Made by a program: the position numbers and the translations under genes. Below the pieces are notes generated by a model that searched no databases, had not been told where the DNA came from, and worked only from the letters and a program-made list of their open reading frames with translations. Shown here piece by piece: positions 5,047 through 5,876 of a DNA stretch of 5,876 nucleotides. Origin of the DNA: Desulfobacterales bacterium (GTDB taxonomy: Bacteria; Desulfobacterota; Desulfobacteria; Desulfobacterales; 4be13); contig JAOZLU010000147.1 of the NCBI GenBank assembly GCA_029934695.1, positions 1 through 5,876 on the forward strand, written 5' to 3'. Positions within the stretch are counted from its first letter, which is position 1. The number at the start of each line of letters is the position of its first letter.

Positions 5047-5769
5047 ATGATTATCATTCCTGCAGTTGACATAAAAGATGGTAAGTGCGTCCGGCTACTT
5101 CAGGGGCGCATGGATGATGAAACAATTTTTTCCGACGATCCTGCTGCCATGGCAAAGCGATGGGAAAATGAAGGTGCTGAACTCATTCATGTGGTGGATC
5201 TCAACGGTGCTTATGAAAAAAGCCCCCAGAACATCAGTTCCATAAAAAAAATTCTTGAAACCGTGAATGTGGGAATCCAGGTCGGGGGCGGCATCCGAAA
5301 CAGCGACAATATCCGAATGCTGCTGGATATGGGGGTAAGACGGGTCATTATCGGCACGGAAGCGATTCAAAATCCCCAGATGGTAAAAGACGCGTGCAAA
5401 ACATTTCCGGATCAGATTGTTGTGGGGATTGACGCACTTAACGGACAGGTCGCCATTGAAGGATGGGCTGAAATAACACAGACCAAGGCGGCCGATCTGG
5501 CAAAACAGTTTGAAGACTGCGGTGTGGCTGCAATTAATTTCACGGATATCCACAGGGATGGTATGCAGACCGGACCCAATATTGAGGAGACCGGAAATCT
5601 TGCAGAGGCCATATCCATACCGGTCATTGCTTCGGGCGGCGTCTCAACACTGGATGACATAAAAAACCTGATGCCTCTGGAAAAGGCAGGCGTTGTCGGA
5701 GTCATCACCGGAAGAGCGATATACAGCGGAACCCTGGACCTCAGAGAAGCCATAGCAGTTTCAAAATAG
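5047..5769 (+). CDS. hisA: Phosphoribosylformimino-5-aminoimidazole carboxamide ribotide isomerase (HisA)
   Basis: HisA is the cytoplasmic (beta/alpha)8-barrel isomerase of histidine synthesis. It opens the ribose of ProFAR by an Amadori rearrangement to give PRFAR for HisF/HisH. The 240-residue protein has the normal family length. It begins MIIIPAVDIKDGKCVRL with catalytic Asp8, and has the second catalytic Asp129 in VVGIDA. Phosphate-binding loops are VGGGIR (79-84) and ASGGVS (195-200), with GRAIYSG (222-228) near the C-terminus; FTDIHRDGM (165-173) is the conserved central loop. A TTG at 5011 would add 12 residues not found in the family, and MIIIPAVD is the standard start, so I chose ATG 5047 although its ribosome binding site is poor. 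Downstream DNA shows repeats and a hairpin instead of an immediate hisF, so it is probably not followed directly by another his gene. A close relative, PriA/TrpF dual-function isomerase, is unlikely outside Actinobacteria. Confidence 0.96.
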   Translation: MIIIPAVDIKDGKCVRLLQGRMDDETIFSDDPAAMAKRWENEGAELIHVVDLNGAYEKSPQNISSIKKILETVNVGIQVGGGIRNSDNIRMLLDMGVRRVIIGTEAIQNPQMVKDACKTFPDQIVVGIDALNGQVAIEGWAEITQTKAADLAKQFEDCGVAAINFTDIHRDGMQTGPNIEETGNLAEAISIPVIASGGVSTLDDIKNLMPLEKAGVVGVITGRAIYSGTLDLREAIAVSK

Positions 5770-5790
5770 TTGAAATTTGAAATTTGAAAT
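5770..5790. repeat. Heptad array TTGAAAT directly after the hisA stop codon
   Basis: Three exact TTGAAAT units (5770-5776, 5777-5783, 5784-5790) start on the base after the TAG stop (5767-5769). The array runs straight into the hairpin element at 5792. It contains GAAATTTC palindromes. It is the third distinct 7-base unit in the window. Confidence 0.9.
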
Positions 5791-5791
5791 T

Positions 5792-5835
5792 TCTGGTGGG
5801 TTCGCTGCGCTGCACCCACCTACATTTTTTGAATC
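5792..5835 (+). repeat. Dispersed hairpin element, copy 2
   Basis: This is a second copy of the element at 1149-1195, in the same orientation. It starts TCTGGTGGGTT, has stem arms at 5795-5801 and 5814-5820, then TACATTTTTTGAATC. It differs by a few substitutions and two single-base deletions (44 against 47 bases). The loop change from CTTCG to CTGCG keeps a small inner stem. Confidence 0.88.
5795..5830 (+). terminator. Probable intrinsic terminator of hisA, formed by the repeat element
   Basis: The GGTGGGT/ACCCACC stem encloses a GC-rich loop and is followed, after TACA, by six T residues (5825-5830). It lies 26 bases past the hisA stop codon on the same strand. The four-base gap before the T-run makes it less than ideal, but position and orientation fit termination. 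Confidence 0.55.
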
Positions 5836-5839
5836 GGTC

Positions 5840-5868
5840 TTGACAAAAGCAACCTCAGACATTATTCT
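5840..5868 (+). promoter_or_regulatory. Sigma-70-like promoter pointing out of the right edge
   Basis: TTGACA (5840-5845) is a perfect -35 hexamer. TATTCT (5863-5868) matches the -10 at four of six positions, and the spacer is the optimal 17 bases. It lies just after the hisA terminator-like element, so it probably drives a plus-strand gene beyond the window. Confidence 0.5.
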
Positions 5869-5876
5869 GTAGTTTT

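Overview
The window reads as a gene-sparse piece of a chromosome of moderate GC, probably from a Gram-negative sulfate-reducing-type bacterium (Desulfobacterota, Desulfobacteraceae-like). That assignment is an inference. It rests on the protein styles (a YcaO protein with a TPR tail, a zinc-ribbon/TPR membrane protein), strong GGAGG ribosome binding sites, and many short repeat families between genes, which I associate with such genomes. No rRNA or other taxonomic marker is present to prove it.

Layout. Bases 1-49 are a heptanucleotide tandem array whose last unit contains the stop codon of a minus-strand ketopantoate reductase gene (47-973, TTG start). A 455-base gap (974-1428) holds several copies of an AATCCGTG motif and one copy of a dispersed GGTGGGT/ACCCACC hairpin element. 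Next on the minus strand is a two-helix membrane protein with a four-cysteine zinc ribbon and two TPRs (1429-2409). A 349-base gap (2410-2758) has repeat debris and a weak promoter. Then comes a 583-residue YcaO-domain protein with four C-terminal TPRs (2759-4510, minus strand). Between it and the plus-strand genes lies a divergent control region with two heptad arrays in inverted orientation. The plus strand then carries a tRNA-Ala(CGC) (4711-4786) and hisA (5047-5769). hisA is followed by a third type of heptad array, a second copy of the hairpin element that probably acts as its terminator, and a promoter-like sequence pointing out of the right edge.

How the genes relate. Ketopantoate reductase (pantothenate/CoA pathway) and HisA (histidine pathway) are housekeeping enzymes with no evident link to their neighbours. 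The YcaO-TPR and zinc-ribbon/TPR genes lie in the same direction but 349 bases apart, so they are probably separate transcription units. A shared role is only a possibility. YcaO proteins use ATP to activate peptide amide bonds, but none of the usual partners (precursor peptide, E1-like or TfuA protein, dehydrogenase) is visible here, so the substrate is unknown.

The most distinctive non-coding signal is the repeated use of 7-base tandem units with unrelated sequences (AACATCC, GGTTTYA, TTGAAAT) at gene borders, two of them starting exactly at a stop codon.
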